Shown: positions 60,001 to 64,000 of the stretch, piece by piece | How positions within the stretch are numbered: position 1 is the first letter of the stretch | How the letters are laid out: every line of letters begins with the position of its first letter | Source of the DNA: Bacillus cabrialesii | GTDB lineage: Bacteria; Bacillota; Bacilli; Bacillales; Bacillaceae | Assembly: GCF_004124315.2 (NCBI RefSeq) | Contig: NZ_CP096889.1 | Coordinates: 1,781,001-1,845,000, forward strand | Length of the DNA stretch: 64,000 bases | Reading direction: 5' to 3' | Translations under genes and position numbers: made by a program | The notes under the pieces: model-generated | Databases searched by the model: none | What the model saw: only the letters and a program-made list of their open reading frames with translations | What the model was told of the DNA's origin: nothing

Positions 60001-60104
60001 AATTAAAGAAACGGGCGTTTTCGCATGGCGAGTCAAAGCCGGAAGCGGAGACCTTAAACAAGGCTGCGGCAAACATATGGGATACTTATGAGGTGGAGGT
60101 CTAA
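45012..60104 (+). CDS. pksJ: Hybrid NRPS/trans-AT polyketide synthase PksJ
   Basis: A 5030-residue megasynthase; ATG 45012 is chosen because GGAGG is 7 bases upstream. Domains in order: acyl-AMP ligase (about 1-570, TSGSTGTPKAV); carrier protein (Ser627); condensation (HHMIFDG 822-828); adenylation (about 1158-1640), whose specificity code reads D-I-L-Q-L-G-M-I-W and indicates glycine; carrier protein (Ser1693); KS1 (Cys1935); dehydratase (His2406 in HVVRGKPVLP, Asp2578, Gln2582); ketoreductase (GGAGSIG from 2859); two near-identical carrier proteins (Ser3151, Ser3249); KS2 (Cys3514); ketoreductase (GGTRGIG from 4176); carrier protein (Ser4491); KS3 (Cys4730) with HGTGT changed to NGSGS (Asn4865). 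No AT domain is present, so PksC/PksE supply malonyl. It is somewhat shorter than the 168 protein as I recall it. Confidence 0.96.
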   Translation: MKNNDNTRILANPSVSYGEPLHISEEQPATIPEVLYRTAAELGDTKGIIYLEPDGTEVHQSYGQLWNDGLRIVKGLRQSGLKAKQNVILQLGDNSQLLPAFWGCVLAGIVPAPLAVPPTYAESSSGTQKLKDAWTLLDKPVVITDRDMHQEMLDWAKEQGLEGFRAIAVENLLSFEAEADWHQSSPEDLALLLLTSGSTGTPKAVMLNHRNIMSMVKGIIQMQGFTREDVTFNWMPFDHVGGIGMLHLRDVYLGCQEINVSSDTILMEPLKWLDWIDHYRASVTWAPNFAFGLVTDFAEEMKNRKWDLSSMRYMLNGGEAMVAKVGRRMLELLEPYGLPADAIRPAWGMSETSSGVIFSHEFTRAATSDDDHFVEIGSPIPGFSMRIVNDHNELVEEGEIGRFQVSGLPVTSGYYRRPDLNESVFTEDGWFETGDLGFLRNGRLTITGRTKDAIIINGINYYSHAIESAVEELPEIETSYTAACAVRVDQNSTDQLAIFFAASEKMNDEQMSQLLRNIQSHVSQVIGVTPEYLLPVQKEEIPKTAIGKIQRTQLKTSFENGEFDYLLHKPNRVNGSVQGGEMQQADHAKRIREEIQAYLFTCLTDELNVSRDWVEPNANIQNLGVNSIKLMKLIRSIEKNYRIKLTAREIHKYPTIERLAGYLSEHESIGSLSADKEGAGTSKTKPERRKASFQPLSEVQKGLWTLQKMSPEKSAYHVPLCFQFSSGLHLETLQKAFGLVLNQHPILKHVIQEKDGVPFLKHEPALSIEIKTEDISGMKKSAIPSFLRKKVKEPYVKENSPLVRLMSFSRSEQEHFLLIVIHHMIFDGVSSVTFIRSLFDSYKLLLEGRQPEVSVSPAMYHDFAAWEQNVLTGKTGERHRSYWQKQLSGTLPILQLPKVSTSSADFEFEEETYTRRLSSEFMNRIRTFAKEHSVNVSTVFLSCYMLLLSRYTGQKEQIVGMPAMVRPEERFDASIGHFLNMLPIRSELNQEDIFSEFMSKLQLTMFDGLDHAVYPFPKIVKDLNIPRSQTGSPVFQTAFFYQNFLQSGSYQNLLSRYADFFTVDFVEHIHQEGEYELVFELWETEEKMELNIKYDTGLFDAASVSAIFDHFVYVTEQAMLKPSQPLKEYSLLPEAEEQMILKTWNATDKTYPYTCFHELFEQQAKKTPDRAAVSYADQTLTYRELDERSTQLAIYLQAHGVGPERLAGIYVDRSLNMIVGLLAILKAGGAYVPLDPSYPAERLEHMLEDSEVSITLTTSALVNTLSWNGVKTALLDQDWDEIVQTASDRKVLTRTVTPEHLAYVIYTSGSTGKPKGVMIPHKALTNFLVSMGETPGLSPEDKMLAVTTYCFDIAALELYLPLIKGAHCYICQTEHTKDVEKLKRDIQTFKPTVMQATPATWKMLFYSGWENEERVKILCGGEALPETLKQYFLHTASEAWNMFGPTETTIWSAVQRINEDCSHATIGRPIANTQIYITDSQLAPVPAGVPGELCIAGDGVAKGYYKKPELTNARFIDSPFKPGSKLYRTGDMARWLPGGRIEYIGRIDNQVKIRGFRVELGDIESRLSEHPGIQECVVVAAEENGSHKLCAYYTAKHANASLEARELRRYVKDALPAYMVPSSFIQLDRMPLTPNGKIDRNSLKHKELTAKQPKQRKISPLNIQDAVFIIWQEVLKISDIEREDGFFDVGGDSLLAVTVADRIKHELSCEFSVTDLFEYSTIKNISQYIAEQRMADIRVSVPKEEAVHSDQSNRTSDLPDYYEDSVAIIGISCEFPGAKNHEEFWENLRNGKESIAFFNKEELQRFGISEEKAENAGYVPAKSSIDGKDRFDPSFFQISPKDAEFMDPQLRMLLTHSWKAIEDAGYTAKQVPQTSVFMSASNNSYRALLPSDTTESLETPDGYVSWVLAQSGTIPTMISHKLGLKGPSYFVHANCSSSLIGLHSAYKSLLSGESAYALVGGATLHTESSIGYMHQPGLNFSSDGHIKAFDASADGMLGGEGVAVVLLKKAADAVKDGDHIYALLRGIGVNNDGADKVGFYAPSVKGQADVVQKVMNQTKIQPESICYVEAHGTGTKLGDPIELAALTNVYRQYTNKTQFCGIGSVKTNIGHLDTAAGLAGCIKVVMSLYHHELAPSLNYKEPNPNIDLHSSPFYVVDQKKTLSQDHKTHRAALSSFGLGGTNTHAIFEQYKRDFDHRKIDGTCIIPLSAKNSERLQEYAEEILAYLERRDLDAGQLPDFAYTLQVGREAMEYRVAFTADHVNELKQKLIDFIKGKTAIEDCFHGSKHNDREMSWLTEDEDSAELIRKWMSKGKVNKLAEIWSKGAHIDWMQLYKGKRPYRMSLPTYPFAKERYWPSRNDRKPSGQLSGNQTEIGFIHPLLHQNTSDFSEQKFTSVFTGEEFFLKDHVVRGKPVLPGVAYLEMAHAAIKLAAGSHNGQGIRIRLNHTVWVQPVVVDKHSAQVDISLFPEEDGKITFDIYSTQEDGDDPVIHSQGSAELVSTAETPVADLAEISRRCGKGKMSPDQFYEEGRSRGMFHGPAFQGIKNVDIGNREVLAQLHLPEIVSGTKEQFVLHPSIMDSALQTATICIMQELTDQKLILPFALEELEVLKGCSSSMWAYARLSDSDHSGDTVQKADIDVIDESGNVCVRVKGFSTRVLEGEVHSSKLSSRHERLLLEPVWKEQSGGLEDGDPSYTEHIVVLFETEGSVTDNLTSNMKDASVITLYEAEGHIAERYQYYAQNVLELMKRMIDEHSAGRIIIQAVVPLKKEKQLFAGVSGLLKTAELEFSKLTAQVIEVEKPEEMNDLHLKLKDDSRRPADKQIRYAAGNRFVKGWREMALPSAEELHMPWRDEGVYLITGGAGSIGLLFAKEIANRTVRSTIILTGRSVLSERKENELAALRGMGAEVVYRKADVSDQRAVRRLMEEIKEKHGTLNGIIHGAGSIQDHFIVHKTNEEFQKVLQPKVSGLLHVDECSKDFPLDFFVLFSSVSGCLGNAGQADYAAANTFMDAFAAYRSSLAASKKRFGSTISFNWPLWAEGGMQVGSEVEQRMLKTMGMVPMPTDSALEAFYQGIASEKPQVFVMEGQLQKMKQKLLSAETAGKRKGQKNGDQAHGQIQKLEAAFIQMVGAILKVNTDDIDVHTELSEYGFDSVTFTVFTNKINEVYQLELTPTIFFEYGSIHSLAEYVMAAYPGELNQDAAVHDTDERPSSLHTLNSLSASLSNMVSAILKVDRADIDVHTELSEYGFDSVTFTVFTNQINDAYQLELTPTIFFEYGSIQSLAEYLIEEYEETFAQEPEKSEVRKELQTISSAEPKTTTRRKRRFTQPVIAQAERNKNQTADFEPIAIVGISGRFPGAMDIDEFWKNLEEGKDSITEVPKDRWDWREYYGNPDTEVNKTDIKWGGFIDGIAEFDPLFFGISPREAHYIDPQQRLLMTYVWRALEDAGCSPQRLSGTGTGIFIGTGNTGYKDLFHRANLPIEGHAATGHMIPSVGPNRMSYFLNIHGPSEPVETACSSSLVAIHRAVTAMQSGDCEMAIAGGVNTILTEEAHISYSKAGMLSKDGKCKTFSADANGYVRGEGVGMVMLKRLTDAERDGNHIYGVIRGTAENHGGRANTLTSPNPKAQADLLVRAYRQAGIDPSTVTYIEAHGTGTELGDPIEINGLKAAFNELSNKRSIPDHRCGIGSVKSNIGHLELAAGISGLIKVLLQMKHKTLVKSLHSETLNPYLQLTDSPFYIVQDKQEWKAVTDHDGNELPRRAGISSFGIGGVNAHIVIEEYISKANSEQTVPVQPHMIVLSAKNKNRLKDRASQLLEAVRKKKYTDQDLHRIAYTLQVGREEMDERLACIAGTMQELEDKLQAFVDGKEGTEAFFRGQSNRNKDTQAIFTADEDMAMAIDAWIRKRKYAKLADLWVKGVSIQWNTLYGETKPRLISLPSYPFARDHYWVPEKEHSQPDKKELADAAEERTACILTKQWSLSPIGSTVPGTRTVAILCNPETADLAAEVSASFPNHLLLDVSRIDCHQSDVDWKEFDGIVDVIGCGEHDEDRLDWIEWVQRLVEFGHKEGLRLLCVTKGLESFQNTSVRMAGASRAGLYRMLQSEYSHLTSRHMDAEGIIDHHRLAKQIADEFYSDSQDTEVCYRDGLRYQAVLQAHSETGKGAEQRVTFPKDHVLFITGGTRGIGLLCARHFAERYGVKKLVLTGREELPPREEWARFETSNTSAAQKIQAVRELEAQGVQVQMLSLTLSDDAQVGQTLQHIRQTLGPIGGVIHCAGLTDMDTLAFIRKTPGDIQRVLEPKVSGLTTLYRHVCNEPLQFFVLFSSVSAIIPQLSAGQADYAMANSYMDYFAEAHQNNVPIISVQWPNWKETGMGEVTNEAYRESGLLSITNSEGLRFLDQLLSKTLEPVVLPAVTNQTNWEPELLMKWRKRHEEGLRESTLQSPPAKDTEDIFKSEGLLSETQSWLIDLFTEELRIDREDFEIDGLFQDYGVDSIILAQVLQRINRKLEATLDPSILYEYPTIQRFADWLIGSYSETLSALFGDRILDTPASSKNKTEAGASDPAGDCAQAPAPGSHAEDVAVVGLSCRFAGADTLETYWSLLSEGRSSIVPVPAERWGCKTPYYAGVIDDVSHFDPDYFLLHEEDVRAMDPQALLVLEECLKLLYHAGYTPEEIKGKPVGVYIGGRSQHKPDEESLHYAKNPIVTVGQNYLAANVSQFFDVRGPSVVVDTACSSALVGMNMAIQALRSGDIQSALVGGVSLLNSDASHRLFDRRGILSKHSSFHVFDERADGVVLGEGVGMVMLKTVKQALEDGDTIYAVVKAASVNNDGRTAGPATPNLEAQKEVMKDALAKSGKKPEDISYLEANGSGSMVTDLLELKAIQSVYRSGHAPHLSLGSIKPNIGHPLCAEGIASLIKVVLMLKERSFVPFLSGEKEMAHFDKQKANITFSRTLEKWTDSQPAAAINCFADGGTNAHVILEAWEEDEKRAIKRSPISPPQLKKRAFSHGESKPEAETLNKAAANIWDTYEVEV
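54397..54867 (+). repeat. Tandem carrier-protein repeat inside pksJ
   Basis: Two copies (about 54397-54570 and 54691-54867) encode nearly the same carrier domain, including AILKV, DIDVHTELSEYGFDSVTFTV and LELTPTIFFEYGSI. The DNA is also very similar, pointing to a recent duplication or repeated gene conversion. Confidence 0.9.
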
Positions 60105-60105
60105 C

Positions 60106-63100
60106 GTGAAAAATCTAACGAAACAACTCACATTATCGTTAAAAAATCCGTTTATTTATCACCATGTGGTTTACGGACAAAATGTCCTGCCGGGATTGGC
60201 TTATATTGATATGATCTACCAAATATTCAGAGAACACGGCTACGAATGCTCAGAGCTTCAGCTGCGCAATTTATCCATCTATCAGCCGCTGACGGTGGGA
60301 CAGAATGCGGTGATCGTTCTCGATATCCAATGCACGGAGAAAAAGGAAGGAAAGTGGCAAATCTCAGCTAAAGGCTTTGAAAAACGTGATGGGAATAGAG
60401 CCTCAGAAGAAAAGCTCTATATGAAGGCTGACATGCATGTCCACTCTCCGGTTGTGTTTGAAGAAACACTGGATCTCAATCAGATCAAAGCAGCTGCGCA
60501 GAACATTGTTCAGCTTGATGATGTATATGAACAATGCAGACGCCAAGAACTGGTGCACAGCGAATATATGAAAGCAGAAGGCTGCATCTATGAAGAGGAA
60601 GACGGCGTTATTCTTGATCTTTCTCTCGGCTCTGAAGCCATGCAACACGCAGAAGGCTTTATGTTTCATCCAACTCTCATAGACGGGAGCGGGGTGGGTG
60701 CCAATAACTTGCTCACATCTTTGCTTAAAGGAGAACAGAGGCTGTATTTGCCTCTGTTCTATGAATCCTTTTCCGCTTCAGCACTTTTGCAGACCCATAG
60801 CTTGACAAGAATTAAACGCTCCTCCGTCCGGCAGGAAAAAGAGCTGATTTATGTAACACTTGAGTTTTTTAATGCTTCGGGAGAAAAAGTGGCTGAACTG
60901 AAAAATTTCACAAGCAAACTAGTGCGTGAAGCAGAGCTGATTAGCGGAAAACAACAGGATGTACAGGAGCAAAAAGAGCTGAAAAAGGACATGGCTGAGC
61001 ATACTCAAGCCGCCAACGCAGTATTTTCATCCGGCAGTATGGGGGCCTATGGCGGGGCTGAACAGTTTGTCAGCCAATTAATCGCAGACAAAATCAATAA
61101 GCCGATCGAACAGGTTGAAAAGCAGGTCGGCTATTATCAAATGGGATTGAATTCATCAGGCTTGCTTGAAGTGGTAGAAACCATCAGTGACAGGATCGGT
61201 GAGAGCCTTTCACCGACTCTCCTGTTTGAGCATACCACCATTGCGGAGTTGTCAGCGTTTCTTGCCGAGGAATATGCTGAGCATTTTAGTGCCGCTGGTT
61301 CTCTTGAGCAAAATGAAAGAGAACACGTCTCCGATAGCGTAAACGGCCATAAGGCTGCCGAGGCTTTCCGTACCGCACCTTCTGAGGCAGCGGGCGACAT
61401 TGCGATTATCGGCTTGGCGGGCAGGTATCCGAAGGCAAACAACATTCATGAATTTTGGAATAACCTGAAAGAAGGGAAGGATTGTATTAGCGAGATTCCT
61501 AAGTCGCGTTGGGATTGGCGGCGCTTTGAAGGAATCACGTCTCCTTCAGGTAAGGATATTTCCAAATGGGGCGGATTTATTGATGATCCAGACTGCTTCG
61601 ATCCTCAATTTTTCAGAATCACACCGAGAGAAGCAGAGACAATGGACCCTCAGGAGCGGCTGTTTTTAGAAACCTGCTGGGAAACGATTGAGGATGCAGG
61701 CTACACACCGAAGACGTTGGCCAAGCCAAAAGGACGGAACAAAAGACAGCATGTAGGTGTTTTTGCGGGCGTCATGCACAAGGATTATACATTAGTCGGC
61801 GCTGAAGAAGCATCAGCAGAAAATGTATTTCCTCTCTCTCTTAACTATGCGCAAATCGCCAATCGTGTATCTTATTTTTGTAATTTCCACGGTCCAAGCA
61901 TGGCGGTTGATACGGTATGCTCCTCATCTTTGACTGCTGTACATCTGGCGTTGGAAAGCATTCGCCACGGTGAGTGCGATGTCGCGTTAGCGGGCGGAGT
62001 GAACCTGTCGCTTCATCCTAATAAATATATGACATACGGAGTCTGGGATATGTTTTCCACTGACGGACACTGCCGTACGTTTGGGAAGGATGGGGACGGC
62101 TATGTGCCGGCCGAAGGGATCGGTGCGGTTTTATTAAAGCCGTTGCGCCAGGCGGAGGAAGACGGAGATCGCATTTATGCAGTCATTAAAGGAAGTGCTG
62201 TGAATCATGTGGGCACTGTAAGCGGCATTTCAGTGCCGAGTCCTGTTTCTCAAGCTGATCTGATTGAGGCATGCTTGGAGAAAACGGGAATTGACCCGCG
62301 GACGATCAGTTATGTGGAAGCACATGGAACAGGTACATCCTTAGGAGATCCGATCGAACTACAGGGGCTGGTGAAAGCATTCCGCCAATATACACAGGAT
62401 CGGCAATTCTGTTCAATCGGATCAGTTAAGTCGAACATCGGGCATGCTGAATCCGCCGCGGGGATCAGCGGTTTAAGCAAGGTTGCCCTGCAGCTTCACC
62501 ATCAAACACTCGTGCCTTCTTTGCATTCAGAAGAACTGAATCCGTACGTGGATTTTGAAAAGTCTCCATTTTACGTACAGCATGAAACAGAAACATGGAA
62601 GCAGCCTGTAATCAAGGAGAAGGAGGAAGACATCCTTTACCCGCGCCGGGCGGGTATCAGTTCCTTCGGGGCGACCGGTTCAAACGCGCATATTATCCTT
62701 GAGGAATATATTCCTCAAACAGCGGAGCAGGACGTTTCATTGCCGTCAGATTCCGACATTCCCGCTGTTATCCCGCTTTCTGCCCGTAATCAGGAACGTC
62801 TTCGTGTATATGCAAAACGTCTCTTGGATTTTCTTCATGAGGGCATCCAGATTAGAGATTTGGCTTATACGCTGCAGGTGGGGCGTGAACCGATGGAAGA
62901 GCGGGTTGCATTTGTAGCAGACGGAATTCAAGAATTGACCGGGCAATTGCAGGCTTTTATAGAAGAACACGAAACCATTCAGCATTGTTGGAATGGCCGA
63001 GTATCAAGAGAAAGTGATTTATCGCTTTCGGCTGAAACGGTACATAAATCGCTGGAACAAGGAAATTTCGATCTGATTGCAAAGCAGTGGACGAACGGAG

Positions 63101-64000
63101 CTGCGATTAACTGGAAACTTCTTTACGAAGGAAAGAAACCAAAGCGGATCAGCTTGCCTACATATCCTTTCGAGAAGGTGCGTTATTGGGTGCCGAAAGC
63201 AGAGGAAGCGACTGCTCGATCCAAACGGAAAGGACATGTCCTTCATCCTCTTTTGCATCAAAATGTGTCCGACTTGTCGGGAGTCCGCTTTCATTCAGCG
63301 TTCACGGGACGTGAATTTTTCTTAAAGGATCATGTCATTAAAGGCGAGCGGGTCTTACCCGGCGCAGCTTTATTGGAGATGGTTCGTGCGGCTGTGGAAA
63401 AGGCAGCTGCCGATCAGTTCCCGACAGGATTCAGTCTCCGGAATATTGTCTGGGTCCGGCCGTTTGCCGTCACGGAACAGCAAGCTGACATTCACGTACG
63501 CCTTTATCCCGAAGACAACGGTGAAATCGCATTTGAAATCTGCCAGGAGCCTGAGAGCGCAGAAAACGCACCGGTTGTATATGGACAAGGGATTGCAGTG
63601 CTTTGTGAGGCTGATGAATCTCCGGTCATAAACATTGAAGAATTGAAGGCAAGCTATAATGAGCGGACTCTGTCACCTTCTGTTTGCTACAGGGCTTATG
63701 AAGAAATGGGAATCGATTACGGTGACAGCCACAGAGCGATCGACAGCATATATGTGGGGAAAAGCGGGGTTCTTGCAAAATTGACAATGCCGTCTATGAT
63801 CTCCGATACGCAAAATCGTTATGTTCTGCATCCGAGCATGATAGATTCGGCATTTCAAGCATCTATCGGTTTGAGGCTGGGAGATGCTGCGAGTTTAGCA
63901 GACAAAAAGGCCATGCTGCCTTTTGCGTTACAGGACGTCCGCGTTTTCAAAGGCTGCGAGGCGTCAATGTGGGCGCGGATCACATACAGTGAGGGCAGTG
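60106..64000 (+). CDS. pksL: Trans-AT polyketide synthase PksL, N-terminal 1298 residues (runs off the right edge)
   Basis: The start is GTG 60106, one base after the pksJ stop, with GAGGTGGAGG 6 bases upstream inside pksJ. The first domain is a dehydratase (His20 in HVVYGQNVLP) whose second catalytic position reads DGSGV instead of DxxxQ. A carrier protein follows (Ser350 in MGLNSSGLL). Next comes a complete ketosynthase with Cys605 (DTVCSSSL), an intact HGTGT motif and NIGHAESAAG. The second dehydratase starts near residue 1045 (His1076 in HVIKGERVLP, and DSAFQ), and the window ends within it. In strain 168 PksL goes on to carry the tandem carrier domains where beta-branching occurs. The opening DH-ACP pair completes the module begun by the last KS of PksJ. 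Confidence 0.95.
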   Translation, partial: MKNLTKQLTLSLKNPFIYHHVVYGQNVLPGLAYIDMIYQIFREHGYECSELQLRNLSIYQPLTVGQNAVIVLDIQCTEKKEGKWQISAKGFEKRDGNRASEEKLYMKADMHVHSPVVFEETLDLNQIKAAAQNIVQLDDVYEQCRRQELVHSEYMKAEGCIYEEEDGVILDLSLGSEAMQHAEGFMFHPTLIDGSGVGANNLLTSLLKGEQRLYLPLFYESFSASALLQTHSLTRIKRSSVRQEKELIYVTLEFFNASGEKVAELKNFTSKLVREAELISGKQQDVQEQKELKKDMAEHTQAANAVFSSGSMGAYGGAEQFVSQLIADKINKPIEQVEKQVGYYQMGLNSSGLLEVVETISDRIGESLSPTLLFEHTTIAELSAFLAEEYAEHFSAAGSLEQNEREHVSDSVNGHKAAEAFRTAPSEAAGDIAIIGLAGRYPKANNIHEFWNNLKEGKDCISEIPKSRWDWRRFEGITSPSGKDISKWGGFIDDPDCFDPQFFRITPREAETMDPQERLFLETCWETIEDAGYTPKTLAKPKGRNKRQHVGVFAGVMHKDYTLVGAEEASAENVFPLSLNYAQIANRVSYFCNFHGPSMAVDTVCSSSLTAVHLALESIRHGECDVALAGGVNLSLHPNKYMTYGVWDMFSTDGHCRTFGKDGDGYVPAEGIGAVLLKPLRQAEEDGDRIYAVIKGSAVNHVGTVSGISVPSPVSQADLIEACLEKTGIDPRTISYVEAHGTGTSLGDPIELQGLVKAFRQYTQDRQFCSIGSVKSNIGHAESAAGISGLSKVALQLHHQTLVPSLHSEELNPYVDFEKSPFYVQHETETWKQPVIKEKEEDILYPRRAGISSFGATGSNAHIILEEYIPQTAEQDVSLPSDSDIPAVIPLSARNQERLRVYAKRLLDFLHEGIQIRDLAYTLQVGREPMEERVAFVADGIQELTGQLQAFIEEHETIQHCWNGRVSRESDLSLSAETVHKSLEQGNFDLIAKQWTNGAAINWKLLYEGKKPKRISLPTYPFEKVRYWVPKAEEATARSKRKGHVLHPLLHQNVSDLSGVRFHSAFTGREFFLKDHVIKGERVLPGAALLEMVRAAVEKAAADQFPTGFSLRNIVWVRPFAVTEQQADIHVRLYPEDNGEIAFEICQEPESAENAPVVYGQGIAVLCEADESPVINIEELKASYNERTLSPSVCYRAYEEMGIDYGDSHRAIDSIYVGKSGVLAKLTMPSMISDTQNRYVLHPSMIDSAFQASIGLRLGDAASLADKKAMLPFALQDVRVFKGCEASMWARITYSEGS

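Overview
The window is chromosomal DNA from the Bacillus subtilis group. The conserved gene order, A/G-rich ribosome binding sites, frequent GTG/TTG starts and the proteins themselves all match the rnjB-spoIIIE-recA-cotE-mutSL-pks part of that genome. Many small protein differences from what I remember of strain 168 (for example in the SpoIIIE linker and the PksJ length) suggest a related subspecies or species rather than 168; this comparison is from memory only.

Region 1 (1-29.7 kb) is conserved core, almost all on the + strand: the 3' end of rnjB, tepA, ylzJ, spoIIIE, ymfC, ymfD, ymfF, ymfH, ymfI, ymfJ, ymfK, rodZ (ymfM), pgsA, cinA, recA, pbpX, rny, ymdB, spoVS, tdh, kbl, miaB, ricA (ymcA), cotE, mutS and mutL. 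It covers RNA decay, chromosome translocation, cell shape and phospholipid synthesis, recombination, tRNA modification, sporulation and mismatch repair. Several promoters can be read directly: a LexA box plus sigma-A promoter at recA, a sigma-H promoter at spoVS, sigma-E and sigma-K promoters at cotE, and an ECF (sigma-X type) promoter at pbpX.

Region 2 (29.7-34.1 kb) is a variable island between mutL and pksA. It holds about 1.4 kb of decayed coding sequence, then on the - strand an LCI-like secreted antimicrobial peptide gene and a DUF3139-like membrane-anchored protein, on the + strand a complete 27-codon mini-gene with its own promoter and terminator, and on the - strand a YrvL-like membrane protein and ymcC.

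Region 3 (34.2-64 kb) is the start of the bacillaene (pks) trans-AT polyketide cluster: regulator pksA, hydrolase pksB, trans-acting acyltransferases pksC/D/E, the beta-branching cassette acpK-pksF-G-H-I, the 15-kb hybrid NRPS/PKS gene pksJ, and the first 3.9 kb of pksL.

The most interesting new observation is a palindromic operator (arms TAATACA / TGTATTA, 2-bp centre). It occurs twice between ymcC and pksA and a third time over the promoter of the LCI-like peptide gene 2.7 kb away. This suggests that the TetR-type PksA controls a secreted peptide and the membrane protein YmcC next to the antibiotic cluster. Other notable points are an apparently leaderless pksA mRNA, the 27-codon mini-gene, and a terminal PksJ ketosynthase whose HGTGT histidine is replaced by asparagine.
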